From Closterium sp. Naga37s-1 (taxonomy: Eukaryota > Streptophyta > Zygnematophyceae > Desmidiales > Closteriaceae): 64,000 nt of DNA. The stretch covers positions 1 to 64,000 of the forward strand of contig CANJKZ010001160.1 in assembly GCA_947471745.1 (NCBI GenBank), written 5' to 3'. The first letter of the stretch is position 1, and each line of letters opens with the position of its first letter. Positions 10,801 to 21,665 of this stretch are shown here, one piece after another. The position numbers and the translations under genes are program-made. The notes beneath the pieces were generated by a model that had not been told where the DNA came from, ran no database searches, and saw only the letters and a program-made list of their open reading frames with translations.

Positions 10801-11551
10801 GCAGCCAGCTGTCAGACCCGTGCGGCTGGAAGCTCACGCGCCGCACCTCCAGCACGGTCTCCTCCGCCGCCCTCCCCGCCGCTGCCCCTTCCGCCACTGC
10901 GCCCCCCACGGCCCGCGCCTTCCCCTCGCCTGCCCCGCCTCCTTCTCTCCGCCTCCCTTGCGCCAGTCCCCCGCCTCCTCGTCTTCTTACACCTTCCCCT
11001 CCCCGTCTCCCTCCCCCGTCCCCGCCCCATCTGCCTCCCCCTTCACCTCCCCATATCCGCCATCCGCGCGCGCTTGCGGGCTCCGCGGCAACTCTGGCGG
11101 CGAATGGGGAGGCGCGACTACTCGCATTGCCAGCCGCCCCGCAACGGACGGCCAATCGCTCTCTTCCGCGTGACGAATCGAACGGTCGTGAGCGGCCAGA
11201 CGAAATGTTGTGTGCGTTTGCGAAACGGTTTCCGTTCTGCTGTAAACGTGCGGAGGCGGCGGCGGCGGCGGCGGAGGCGGAAATCGTCCTCTGGGATGAG
11301 CAACACTGTGAGTCTGTGACTGGCGGTGACGCGGGGACCGAAAACGAAGCAGTGAGACCGTGCGAATCCGCGATATGTGATGCCGCGATACAAGATGCTG
11401 CTGTGCTCGCTGGTGAATGCGACGAGCGACTGGATCTCGGAAAACGTCGCGCCGCAAGTGATTGTTGCGACGGTGGCGCCAATGCCGGCGGTGGCGGTGG
11501 TGAGATGCATGCTCGGGGTTTCGCTGCGGAGAAGCTTGTGCAGTGTGCCAT
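4875..11551 (-). CDS. ABCI11: Chloroplast ABC transporter ATPase, ABCI11/NAP14-like
   Basis: Eight exons: 11551-10767, 10190-10139, 9296-9118, 8387-8273, 6820-6734, 5817-5769, 5468-5384, 4998-4875; 491 aa. Motifs in order: Walker A GRSGGGKT (268-275), Q-loop in VGIVFQFPER, signature LSGGNQRR (392-399), Walker B LLLLDEP (412-418), D-loop GLDWRARAD, H-loop SHDLR (447-451), and RSWRMQMGG near the C-terminus. This order and wording match plant ABCI11 (NAP14), a soluble plastid NBD linked to transition-metal homeostasis. The first 230 residues are Ser/Ala/Arg/Gly-rich without a domain: a plausible transit peptide plus an extended low-complexity region (the Arabidopsis protein is about 278 aa). A Pro/Ser-rich insert separates Walker A from the Q-loop. 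The start was taken at MAHCTSF; an upstream in-frame ATG at 11638 is possible. Exons 3, 4, 5, 7 and 8 are all echoed by truncated copies in introns or the 3' flank. Confidence 0.93.
5202..5400 (-). repeat. 29-bp array built from the ABCI11 exon 7 end and its splice donor
   Basis: Copies of the codons for VVSHDLR followed by GTGATTCTT start at 5381 (the real exon end), 5352, 5323, 5294 and 5265, with degenerate ones near 5232 and 5202. The perfect period is 29 bp. Every unit therefore offers an identical 5' splice site. Because 29 is not a multiple of three, only the first donor (5383) or one three units further on keeps the downstream frame. Confidence 0.9.
5899..6378. repeat. 52-bp minisatellite, nine copies
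   Basis: Near-identical units starting GGCATCGTGACGTGGATTGA, spaced exactly 52 bp (5899, 5951, 6003 and so on to 6315, then a partial unit). It sits in the ABCI11 intron between exons 5 and 6. No exon similarity was seen. Confidence 0.95.
6423..6505. repeat. 13-bp minisatellite, six copies
   Basis: Tandem AACCCAGACAAGG in the same ABCI11 intron, directly abutting the 11-bp array that follows. Confidence 0.9.
6506..6668. repeat. 11-bp minisatellite, about 15 copies
   Basis: Tandem CAGCACGAGGG units. The same 11-mer occurs singly near 8588-8605, so the seed may be shared within the gene. Confidence 0.9.
6893..7214 (-). repeat. Three truncated copies of ABCI11 exon 5 5' end
   Basis: The real exon 6820-6734 (VGLMGVTLDTNPRALSGG) is preceded in transcript order by copies at about 7212-7157, 7063-6990 and 6945-6893. 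Each begins right after a CAG acceptor and reads VGLMGVALDTNPRALS or similar. The middle copy extends through GGNQRRLA before diverging. All are truncated at the 3' side and pass into C/T-rich intron. Confidence 0.9.
7436..7575. repeat. 20-bp minisatellite (CACCACTCCACTCAACCCCT)
   Basis: Six to seven tandem units within the ABCI11 intron, between echoes of exon 4. Confidence 0.9.
7830..7970. repeat. 15-bp minisatellite (CACCTCACTCCTCCC type)
   Basis: About eight imperfect units, C-rich on the plus strand, in the ABCI11 intron between exon-4 echoes. Confidence 0.85.
8466..8806 (-). repeat. Copies of ABCI11 exon 4 5' end, one expanded as a 25-bp array
   Basis: Upstream of real exon 4, one copy at about 8527-8466 repeats the acceptor and YFLTDSVLAELTFGWPS. 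A second copy starting near 8806 has its LAELTF segment amplified into six 25-bp units (8635-8785). In translation this array looks like repeated SRAHILLAEQSSHSAGRAEL, an artefact of a non-triplet unit. Confidence 0.88.
9375..9442 (-). repeat. Truncated copy of ABCI11 exon 3 5' end
   Basis: Repeats the acceptor and LLSGLTTPTQGTIAMP of exon 3 (9296-9118) about 140 bp upstream of it in transcript order. The flanking G/A-rich tract is duplicated too. Confidence 0.88.
9505..9815. repeat. Cluster of three inverted repeats (hairpins) in ABCI11 intron 2
   Basis: Three adjacent palindromes: about 9520-9601 (arms GTGCAGTGGGTGGTGGTGGG and complement), 9619-9664 (arms GTGCAGTGGGTGG and complement, centred on TTTTGAGTCGACTCAAAA at 9634-9651), and 9680-9812 (arms containing GGGTGGGTGGTTATGGTGAG and complement). 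All share the GTGCAGTGGGTGG core. Confidence 0.85.
10205..10320. repeat. G-rich 13-bp-based array
   Basis: Tandem GGGTGGCAGGGTC / GGGTTGCCGGGGC variants, directly upstream (in transcript sense) of the Walker A exon of ABCI11. Confidence 0.85.
10560..10740. repeat. 13-bp purine array (GGGGAGGAGAAGC)
   Basis: About ten tandem units in ABCI11 intron 1, close to the donor at 10766. Confidence 0.88.
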
Positions 11552-11858
11552 AGTTGGGTAGTCACGACTCGAAAATTCTCTGGAATATTTACACCCGCGG
11601 CTGGGAATCGAACTTCTAGGATCCACTCCTGCCAACACGGGCTCAGCTTATATCGAAACTTCAATTCTTCTCTTATGATTTTTAAATGAATAGAGTGTAC
11701 GGAGGACAATAACGAGGCAGAGCACTGAGCAAACATTAATATAGCAAGAGACCCAGCTTGGCAGAGACCTTGAAAGATGAGGTTGGGTGCATATCTGGGG
11801 CTGCAGAGTCCGAAGGCGACACGAAACACGATCAGAAGGCGAGGTCGTCGTATCGGCC
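11552..11858. other. 5' flank of ABCI11
   Basis: Contains the presumed 5' UTR and promoter of ABCI11. An in-frame ATG at 11638 precedes the chosen start. No other gene or clear motif was seen. Confidence 0.45.
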
Positions 11859-13480
11859 TGGTATCCGAAAGTTGGATCCGCCTCTAGCTCGTTCCTAGCT
11901 CCTACCCTAGCGCGCCCTGAGAGCCCCTCCCGTCGCCCCTTGAGAAGGCCCTCGCAGACCCCCCTCTCATGTCGCGTTTTAGCAAGGCCCCTGTGGACCC
12001 TTCCTATCGCGCTTAGAAAAACCCCCCCCGTGGCTCACACACCCCCCTTCCATTCGCCATCTGTCGCAGCCCGCTTTTGCCCCATCACACTAGCCACCCA
12101 ACAGTGGTGGGTGCCGGCTGTGGGGGTGCTGGTTCTGCAGGTGCTGACGCTCATGGTGCTAGCTCCGGTGGTGCTAACGCTCGAGGTTCCGGCTCTGGTG
12201 GTACTTCCGAGAGGTTGGACCCTGGGAGTGGGGTGGGACGGCGCCGGTCGCAGCAGCAGCAGCAGCAGCAACATCGCAGCAGAAGCAGCATCATCAGTAG
12301 CGGCAGCAGCAGCAGCCGTAGCATCCATCTTCGCCTCCGATGATTAATCTTCAGTCTCTTGTTCTTTCTTTTCCTTCGCCTCCTACTCACTGCCGCCTAT
12401 CCCTGACTCAATCCCAGCCTGTTTTCTTCCTCGTTCATAGCTGCCTCCACCTCTACTCTCTTCTCCCTTTCTTCATCGTCCACCTCGTACTCGTCACTCG
12501 TTTATTGTTCTTGGTTTTCACTCTATGAGCATCCGCTCTCTCCCCCCTTATGCCCCTCCTCCTGTTCTCCTATCCCCTCCTTAGTCGTCTCTTTTTGTCC
12601 CCCCTCGTCCGTTCTCAGATTTCCTCCGTACTGCTCGTCCTATATTCTCTCGTGTTAACCCCTCTCTCGTCACTGACCCTACAGCTCCTCCGTCATCTGT
12701 CTCTACTCTCGTTGCTGCTGACACTGACTTTGCCTCTACCCACCGCCTTGGCTACACCACTCAGCTGATCTCTGACCCTGCCCCTCTTCCGTACGTCGAA
12801 GGTGCGCCTGTCTTTGGCGGTGACGTCTTACGGGACAAGTTGTTCGAACTGGCTTTCCTTGCAGATGCTGCTCCTCATCTCTGTTCCATAGCCCTTGAGG
12901 GTGACCCTGAACCTCTTGACAAATCGACTCCTTACACTTACACTGAGGCAGTCTCGGAACCCTTGGCCTCTCAGTGGTTAGCAACCATAGATGCAGATAT
13001 GGCATCGTGGACGTCCAGAGGCACCTACGTCGACGCATGTGGATCGTCAAGATGAAGCGTCCACCCGGATAGTCGCATGTGTCTTCAGGGCACGCTATGC
13101 GGCGAAATGCTTCAGTGAGCGAAAGAGGGTGGGCTTATTTTTTACCTTCTCGTACACCCCAAAGATGACCACTCTTTGGGTACTGATGCATATTGCGGCA
13201 CAGCGCGACTACGAGCTCCACCTACTGGAATTCTCCACTGCCTCCTTCAGGACATCCTGCACAAGAAAATCTGGCTCCGCCGTTCTCCTGGTTTCGTTGG
13301 GTCGTTCCCGCTTGTATTCTATGCATTCTGCGGCTAGTATATTTAACTGCGTCAGTTTCCGTGTGAGTTGCATGGCATGTTTCGCACTACTCTTGTTGCC
13401 CTCAACTTTTCTCCGTCCTCGGCTGAACGTTCTCTTTTCATCTTCTCAGACCCTCGACTTTTCTCCATCCGTCGCGCTGC
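11859..13480 (+). mobile_element. Decayed Copia retrotransposon fragment
   Basis: A fossil Ty1/Copia remnant. A primer-site-like TGGTATCCGAAAG at 11859 is followed by a C-rich leader (to about 12.06 kb), a GGA-rich spacer (12.1-12.35 kb), and recognisable reverse transcriptase pieces (about 12.8-13.45 kb: a TYTEAV..W..AIDADMAS-like start, then a TPKMTTL..H.AAQRDYELH-like stretch). It resembles the innermost intact family at 21.5-29 kb but lacks gag, protease and integrase, and has many breaks. No LTR pair was identified. It is the oldest Copia material in the window. Confidence 0.75.
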
Positions 13481-13826
13481 CGCCCGTCGTTCGTTTGTCC
13501 GTCGCTCACGACTAGCAAGCCAGCGCGCTGGCACCAGCAACACACCAGCGCATACCAGCAGCACCAAAGTACCAACCCGCCAACTGCAGTAGCGGGCCAT
13601 CGTGCCAGCAACTGCACCCGCCACGCCTCCGTGCCCCTCCAGCTGCTTTTTCCGTGGGGAGGTGATGAGGGTGGTGGCCGTGAGCGGGGGTAGAGAGGGT
13701 GGTTGATGCTGCTGTTGACGTCTCTATGCTGCACCACCGCTCGCCTGTTACTCCAGTTGCACGTGAGCCACTTGCTCCAGAAGCACGTGCGCTAGCAGCT
13801 TCAGCCGCCGCACACATCTTCTTCTT

Positions 13827-13896
<70 letters not shown>

Positions 13897-14071
13897 CCCC
13901 CTCTCTCTCTCTCTCCCTCCCTCTCTCTCTCTCTCCCCCCCTCACTTCCGTTGCACCCTGGTGTACCCCCTTCATGAGATGTCCTGCACAAGGTTATTCT
14001 TTGTCAGCAATTGGTGTGTGTGCTAAAATAATCAGATAGATGTTTGTATAACAATTTTTAGTGTATACTTA
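13481..14071. other. Non-coding stretch with CT microsatellite
   Basis: Carries a (CT)n/(CCCT)n microsatellite at about 13829-13956. It ends at the ACTTA target site of the outer Copia element. No gene was seen. Confidence 0.7.
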
Positions 14072-14212
14072 TGTCAGAATGTGTTATTTGTCTAGTCTGT
14101 AATGGGGTACTCTATAGTGAGTACAGCCCAACTAGGGTTTGCTATATGTATCCCATTGTTTGTTAGTGAAAACCCTCTTCTGCTGTTCTCATTCCTACTT
14201 GCTTTCTTGACA
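14072..14212 (+). repeat. Left LTR of outer element
   Basis: 141 bp, preceded by ACTTA and followed by a TGCTATTAGAGC primer site. Confidence 0.9.
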
Positions 14213-14946
14213 TGCTATTAGAGCGTCTACGCTCCTGGCCTGTGGGCCCACATGCTTCCGCTGCTGTACTCTGTGTTGCGCGCCCCGTGGCGCGCGACGT
14301 TTTTTCCTGCCCGCCACGCGCCACCCGCCGCGCACCCTGGGCGTGCGCGGCGGTTTCGTCGTCCGTCGCGGCGCCCCCAGGGACCCGTGCGCGGCTCCCC
14401 GTCGCCCTTCGCGGCGCCCTCCGGGGACCCGCGCGCCCGTCCCTGTCAACCCGCCCCCCCCCCCCCCCCCCCCCCGTGGACCCGCGCGCCGCCCCCGGGG
14501 ACCTCTGCGGCCGCCCCCGTCGACCCGCGCGCCGCCCCTGGGGACCCGCGCGCAGCCTTCTCTCCGCCCCCCCCCCCCCCTTCTCCTTCGCCTCCCTGCT
14601 GCGCATGCAGCCGTGGGGTGGCGGGTATGGGGGTGGCTGGTATGGGGGTGGCGGGTGTGTGAGCCGTATCTTGCTCCTCCTCCTCCGTCTCCCACTGCTG
14701 CAGCTGCCGCTGAGGGGGGTGGATGTGTGGGAGCCGCGTGAGTGGCGCTAGGGGGGTGTCGTGGGAGTGGAGCTAGGGATGCATAGGAGGGTGTGTGAAA
14801 TGGGTGTGGGACAGTTGGGGGAGGTTGAACGGAGGTAGCCGTCGTGACGCCAGCAGCGCCAGTTGTCTGGAGGTCACCCTTGCTCCGGTAGCCCAGCGAA
14901 TCTGCTACGCCAGTCGCCCGTGATTCCGTTGCTCCAGCTGCTCGTC

Positions 14947-15897
14947 TGTCAACGGGAGTAGTGTTAGGCCCCGTCCTCGCTTGGGCGGAGCCGACCGCGG
15001 GAGAACCGCGGGGCCGCGGGAGGCTGCGGGAGAACCGCGGGACCGCGGGAGAACCGCGGGGCCGCGTGAGGCCGCGGGAGAACCGTGGGACCGCGGGACC
15101 GCGGGAGAACCGCGGGGCCGCGGGAGGCCGTGGGAGAACCGCGGGACCGCGGGAGAACCGCGGGGCCGCGGGAGGCCGTGGGAGAACCGTGGGACCGCGG
15201 GAGCGCGGGAGAACCGCGGGACCGCGGGAGGCCGCGGGAGAACCGCGGGGCCGCGGGACGACCACGGGACCACGGGACCGCGGGGACCGCGGTGGCCGCG
15301 GATGGACGACCGGGGGGCCACGGGGGCCGCCAGATACCCGGTCGACCAGGATACCCGGGCGACGTGGGCGAAGGTCGCCGGGGTGGTTTCTGCGAGGACG
15401 ACCTCGGGGGTGGTATCCCGAGGTCGACGTGGCTGGTGGGCGCCGTCACCAGTGGAGTGTCTGCGCTGGGCATGTGACGAGGCGTTGAGCGCCAACCAGG
15501 TGGACGCACCTGTGAAGCAGGTGCACTGTTGTCCCGCGGATGCAACGCTGTGCAGCCGACTTACTACAACGTTGGCACACCGCGGACTGGCAACGTTGGC
15601 AAGTCGCGACTCTGCTCTGCTGGAGCGCGGTCGACCAAGTAGTGCTGGCACACGGTCGGCGCTGGCAGTCGACCAGCAACCTTGCTAGGTCTGATGTAGT
15701 CTGTGTTGCCAATGTTGATTCAATCATTCTGAACTTTTGTTGTCATGTTTTCCTAGTGAAACTCTTGCCAATTTTCCCCGTGAACTAGCAAGCACTGTTA
15801 GCACTTGGAAACGACTAAGGAACGAACGAACGCTACGATCACTCTTGCCCCGTGCTTAGCCCGTAGTCTAGCTCCCGTTGCACTAGTTATCTCCGCA
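14947..15897 (+). repeat. Left LTR of middle element
   Basis: 951 bp. TGTCAACGGG start; ends CTCCGCA before a TGGTGCGG primer site. It contains a CCGCGGGA-type tandem repeat at 14995-15300. Confidence 0.9.
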
Positions 15898-18800
15898 TGG
15901 TGCGGTGAGCGTGGACGACACCGCTAAGGCACCTTCGGTTTAGTCGACTTTGCATTCACCTAGCTTGTTCGTAGAGCGAGACACCATGGTGGACCCCGTA
16001 GTGCAAGTGGGTGTTGTGGACACCCTGGAGGCACGGCTGGAGAACGCAAGGAGAAGGCACGAGGCCAACGAGTATGGCGACCTGCCCTGGGCGGTCGTCG
16101 AGGCTGGCATCCGCGCATTGTGGGCGACGGAGCACCCTCCCTCTCGGCCTGCGTCTCCTCGACCGGTGAACAACGCGGGCAGCGTCGACGCGGACGTCAA
16201 CGCGGGTGGTGGCCAAGTCGGCAGCAGCGCGGGAGGCACGTCGAGGCAGCGAGGTGTGATTCACGCCGATGAAGTCGGCTGCGTTCAGGCGCAAGGGATG
16301 CAGTCGTCCGCGGCTGCAGGGGCCTCGCAGGGCTACGTTGGAGGCAGACGAAGTAAATTGGCGCCGATGTCGGCGACGCACGTGACCGCGGGAGGAATTG
16401 CGCCGAGCTACGGCTACTTCAAGTTTACGCCGGACTGGATCTCGGTCACCCCTCCGCTGGTCGGTCGTCCCGACATCCTCACGTGGAAGGAAGCCATTGA
16501 GCCCCAGCTGGAGATGGCCGGGCTGATGGGCTTCGACCGCGGGTCCGTGGCGACGCCGGAGGAACACTACCCCGACCTGCGAGCGGAATTTCGCGCCGTG
16601 CAGTTGCTGACCTTCACGGTCATCTCGCGGTGCTGCTCGCGGCTGTCGATGGCGCCGAGCACGCGGGCGACGCTCAACGAGGACACATAGACCTCGTACA
16701 TCCTGCAGGACGAGGCGATGCAGGAGGCTGAGCGGTCCCAGGAGCTCCTCGCGCAAGTGAACTACGTCGCCCCGGCAAAACAAGGTGGTCGACCGGGACA
16801 GCGCGGGCAGTCTGGTGGCAGTCACCGCGGTGGCGGGAAGCCGGCGAAGGACGCTGACAAGCAGAAGTCGGCCAAGGATGGCGGTCGTGGAGGAGGAGGT
16901 CAACGTCGGGAATGCTGGCTGTGCGGCGACCCCGACCACCTCTCCTTCGAGTGTCCCGACCGCAGTGACTCGGACGACGACGAAACCAAGGGAGGCCGTG
17001 GGAGGTCTGGCAGCCGTCGTCCGCGTCGAGGAAACCAGCCGCGAAAGAAGAAGCAGTCAACGAAGTCGACCTCGGCGAAGGACGCCGACTCTTCCGCGGG
17101 TGGCAAAGGGCGAGGTGACAAGAAGGCGTCGTGCTCGCTGGTCGGTATCGTAGAGCCGACCGTCTCGCTGGCGCCTGAAGCTGGCGAGGATTTCCAGGCG
17201 GCGGCGGCAGCTGTGCAAGCGAACCCCGCGGTGGTCCTGCTCGACAGCGGCTGCTCGCACCACCTGATGGGGACAAAAGAGGCCTTCGTCGACTTGGGGC
17301 CGAGCGGCGACGTGAAGCACGTGCGCGGCTTCAATGGGGCGCTGCAGGACGTTCGCGGCCGTGGCACGGTTGCTCTGCAAGGGGAGGCCAGGAAGCGGGT
17401 GCTCATCTCCGACGTTCTCTACGTCCCGGGCGTGCAGACGAATCTTCTTTCGGCTGGCCAGCTGAAGGAGAGCGGGGTGACGCTGAAGGACGACGGCGAC
17501 AAGATGTTGCTCATCTCCGCGGCGAGGGACGTGCTCGGTCGAGCAACGTACACCGGTCGGGTCCTCTGCACTGACCTGCGCCCATGCGCGGTAAAGTCAA
17601 CGACGCCCACGAAAGAGGAGGTGGCTCTACGGGCAATAGTCTCGGCGACAAAGGCAACCCCGAACAGGCTGTACGCGAGGCTTGCACATGTTGGCATGGA
17701 CACCATACGGAGCTCGGCGAAGCACGAGGTCGCCACCGGGCTGGACCTCAAGTCGGCGTCTGGCGCCGACTCACCGTGTGTTTCGTGCGTCGGCGGGAAG
17801 CTGGTGCGGCACACCTTCCCCGACCACGGCTCCGACGCCGACGACGTCCTGGCCGTCGTGCACATCGACTTGTGCGGGCCATTTTGCGTGGCTGCAAAAG
17901 ACGGCAGCCTGTACTTCTTGCTGCTGAAGGACCGCAACACCCGCTATGTGTGGGTGAGGCCAGTCGCCAAGAAGTCGGACGTGCTGCTGGAGTTCCAGAG
18001 GTGGCTGGTGTTGGTGGAGCGGCAGGCAAAGCATTCGGTGCTGCAACTGCGTTCTGACCGTGGAGAGGAGTTCCTCGGGAAGGACTTCACCGCCTTCGTG
18101 GACGGCAAGGGCATCGTCCACGACTTGACTTGCCCTTACACCCCGCAGCAGAATGGCATGGCGGAGCGGGAGATGAGGACGGTGGTGGAGTCTGTGCGGA
18201 CGATGCTGCTGCACATGGGCGTGCAGCACCACTAGTGGCATCTCGCTCTGCGGCAGGCCGTCTAGGTTCGCAACTGCCTGGAGCGGTCGTTGCTGCCCGC
18301 GGGGACGACGCCGTACCAGCTCCTCACCGGGCAGAAGCCCGACTTGTCGATGGCGCGCGTGTGGGGCTGCATGGCGCAGTTCCTTGTCCCTGAGCAGCAG
18401 CGCGGTGGAAAACTGCAGCCGAAGGCTCGGTGGGGCCTTCACCTCGGCGTGTCGGAGGAGAGCAAAGGCTGGGAGCTCCTCGACATCGCCGCCAACCGGA
18501 TGGTCACCACGTCGGACGTGGTTTTCTACGAAACTATGTCGCTGGAGGTGTGGAAGTCGGAACTCGGGCCTGCGTCAGGGCGGACGCAGGCCAACACGCC
18601 GACGGACACCTCGACGGCAACGCTTCCTCTGCTCGCCGCGGTCGGTGAGCAGGATGATGAGGATGCCGCGGTCGCCCTTGCCTCGCCTTCCCCTGCCCCT
18701 TCTTCCCGTCCCCTTCCCGTCGACCTGCGTGGCCTGACTCCGATGTCGGCCTCCGGCGATGAGGGGAGCAGTGGGGCGTCGCCTGTGGCGCCGGCCAAGA

Positions 18801-21028
18801 GCATCGCCGGTGGCCGACGTGACGCCCAGCCAGTCGGGGCCGCGGGACCGCGGAGGCCGCGGGACCGCGGGGACCGTAGGGGCCGCGGGAGCGCGGGACC
18901 GCGGAGGTGACCGCGGAGGAGACCGCGGCGCCCTTGCAGCTGACAGGGGAGCAGGCAGCAGGGGAGCCGATGACAAGGGAGGAGTCGGCAGGGTCGTCGA
19001 TTGTGGTGCAGCAGGACGCTGAGGGCAGTGACGCGGGACCGCGGGACTGCGGGATGACAACAAGGAGCATGCGGACGCCGACCGCGGGACCGCGGAGTCC
19101 ACCGACAGCGATGTGGTGGAAGTCCAGACCGGGCCACGGCGTACAGGCCGACTTCGAAGGCCGCCTGATTTTTTCGTCCCCGCTGCCTTCACCACGGTGT
19201 ACGACGTTGACGACGACGACCTGGCGTACGACGACGCCAAAGACGATGAGGAGTTTCCGGAGCTTGACCCCGACATGCACGCCGATCCCGAGCACCGTTG
19301 GGACATTGCGACGATGACGGTGAAGGAGGCGCTGGCGAGCTGGAAGGGTCCGGCGGTGAAGGCCGCCATGGAGGAGGAGATCCGCAGCCTCATCAGCAAC
19401 GGCACTTGGGAGCTGGTCGAACGCCCACCGGAGGTGAACATCATGAAGAACCGGTGGGTGCTGACGACAAAGTACCGCATCGTCGACACCGTCGAGCGCG
19501 AGAAGGCGAGGCTGGTCGTGAAAGGCTTCACGCAGGTGTATGGTGCCGACTACGACGAGATGTACGCGCCGGTGAGCAGCTACGTCACACTGAGGATTTT
19601 TCTTAGCATCGTCGCCGTCCTCGACTTCAACCTGATGCAGCTGGACCTGAAGAACGCCTTTTTGCAGAGCAAGCTCGACCGCGTGCTGTACATGTACCAG
19701 CCGGACTACTTCAACGACGGGACCGGCCGGGTGTGCAAGCTGCTGAAGAGCCTCTACGGGCTGAAGCAGTCGCCGCTGCTGTGGTACAAGGCTCTCAACG
19801 ACGTGTTGGTCGACGCCGGGTGGAAGAAGAGCCAAGTCGACGAGGCTCTGTACTTCAAGGTCGGCGACGACAAGGTGACCTGCTGGGTGCTGGTCTACGT
19901 CGACGACCTCCTCGCCGCGAGCAGCAGCACCGCGATGCTGAAGGAGCTGAAGGAGCTGCTAGAAGCCGCCTTCGAGCTTCGCGAGTTTTCGCCGGTGCAG
20001 AAGTACCTCGGCCTGGAGATCGTGCGCGACAGGCCGGCGCGGAAGCTGTGGCTGCACCAGCAGGGCTACGCTGACAAGTTGCGCAGACGCTTCATCGACG
20101 AGGAGCAGACCGGGCGCACTCCGAAGACACCGGTCTCCGACGACGCCTACGCGGAGCGGACATTCGACTACGAGGAGGCGAAGGAGCGCGAGGAGGAGGA
20201 GTATCGGCAGAAGGTCGGCTCGCTGCAGTTCGCGGCGACGACGACGAGGCCGGACATCGCATTCGCGTGCAGCAAGCTGGGGAGCGGCGTCACGGTGAGG
20301 AGCGACCAGCACTGGCGCGAGGTCAACCGCTCCCTCGCCTACCTCGCCAACACGCGAGACACCGCCCTGGAGTTCGGCGGTGGTCCGGAGTCGCTGGAGC
20401 TGGTTGGCTACGTGGACGCCGACGACGCCGGCGACAAGCATAACCGGATGAGAAAGGGCGGCTACGTGTTCGTCTACGGAGGGGCCGCGGTCTCCTGGTC
20501 GAGTCAGCGCATCAAGTGCGCGACGCAGTCGTCGACCGAATCGGAGTACGTGGCGGCCGTCGAAGCTGGCAAGGAGGGACGTCGCCTTCGCTTCCTCCTT
20601 GCGGAGTTCCGGCAGCTGGACGCCGAGAAGCCGACTGTCCTCAGGGTGGACAACAAGTCGGCCATTACGGTCGCCGAGGGCATGGGGTTGACGGGCAACC
20701 TCAAGCACATGGAGCGGCGACAGGCCTGGCTGCAGCAGATGGTGAAGCGCGGGAAGTTCTCGCTGCAGTACATCCCGACCACCCAGCTGATTTTCTGACG
20801 AAGGCGCTGCACTATCCGGCCTTCAACCGGTGCTCCGCCGCAATCGGCCAAGTGCGACTGGCCGACGTGGGCGACGATGACAACGACGTGCAGTAGTAGG
20901 TGCCATGCCTTTTTGCATGGCTGGTGCGGTGACCGGCGTGCTGTGTGTTGTATGCACGCCGACGGGCTATTCTCCGAGCAGTGCTGCCGTGTGGGCTGGG
21001 GGGCCCAAACGTGAACGCGGTAGGGGAG

Positions 21029-21540
21029 TGTCAACGGGAGTAGTGTTAGGCCCCGTCCTCGCTTGGGCGAAGCCGACCGCGGGAGAACCGCGGGGCCGCG
21101 GAAGGCTGCGGGAGAACCGCGGGACCGCGGGAGAACCGCGGGGCCGCGGGAGGCCGCGGGAGAACCGCGGGACCGCGGGACCGCGGGAGAACCGCGGGGC
21201 CGCGGGAGGCTGCGGGAGAACCGCAAGACCGCAGGAGAACCGCAGAAGAACCGCGGGGCCGCGGGAGGCCGCGGGAGAACCGCGGGAGAACCGCGGGGCC
21301 GCGGGAGGCCGCGGGAGAACCGCGGGACCGCGGGACCGCGGGAGAACCGCGGGGTCGCGGGAGGCCGTGGGAGAACCGCGGGACCGCGGGAGCGCGGGAG
21401 AACCGCGGGGCCGCGGGAAGACCGCGGGAGGCCGCGGGAAACCGCGGGACCGCGGGAGGGCCGCGGGAGAACCGCGGGGCCGCGGGACGACCACGGGACC
21501 ACGGGACCGCAGGGACCGCGGTGGCCGCGGATGGACGACC
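21029..21540 (+). repeat. Right LTR of middle element, first half
   Basis: Starts TGTCAACGGG after a purine-rich GGTAGGGGAG tract and is interrupted by the inner element after CGACC. Confidence 0.9.
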
Positions 21541-21665
21541 TGTCAAACTTATATGCTATGGTCTATCTAGGCTGTAGTGGGGTAGACACTATAGGGTACA
21601 ACATTTCTAGGTTTCCTACTTGTACCCACCTGCTTGCTAGTTCATTCATTCCTCATTTCTTCACA
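21541..21665 (+). repeat. Left LTR of inner element
   Basis: 125 bp, TGTCAAAC...TTCACA, identical to the right copy. Confidence 0.93.

Noticed and set aside
12991-13624. A host gene between ABCI11 and the nested elements
   Set aside because: The recognisable protein segments are decayed Copia reverse transcriptase; the rest is low-complexity.
14195-15688. Pro/Arg/Gly-rich open frames on both strands
   Set aside because: They run through the CCGCGG repeats of the middle element's LTR and the GC-rich internal part of the outer element; no independent gene.
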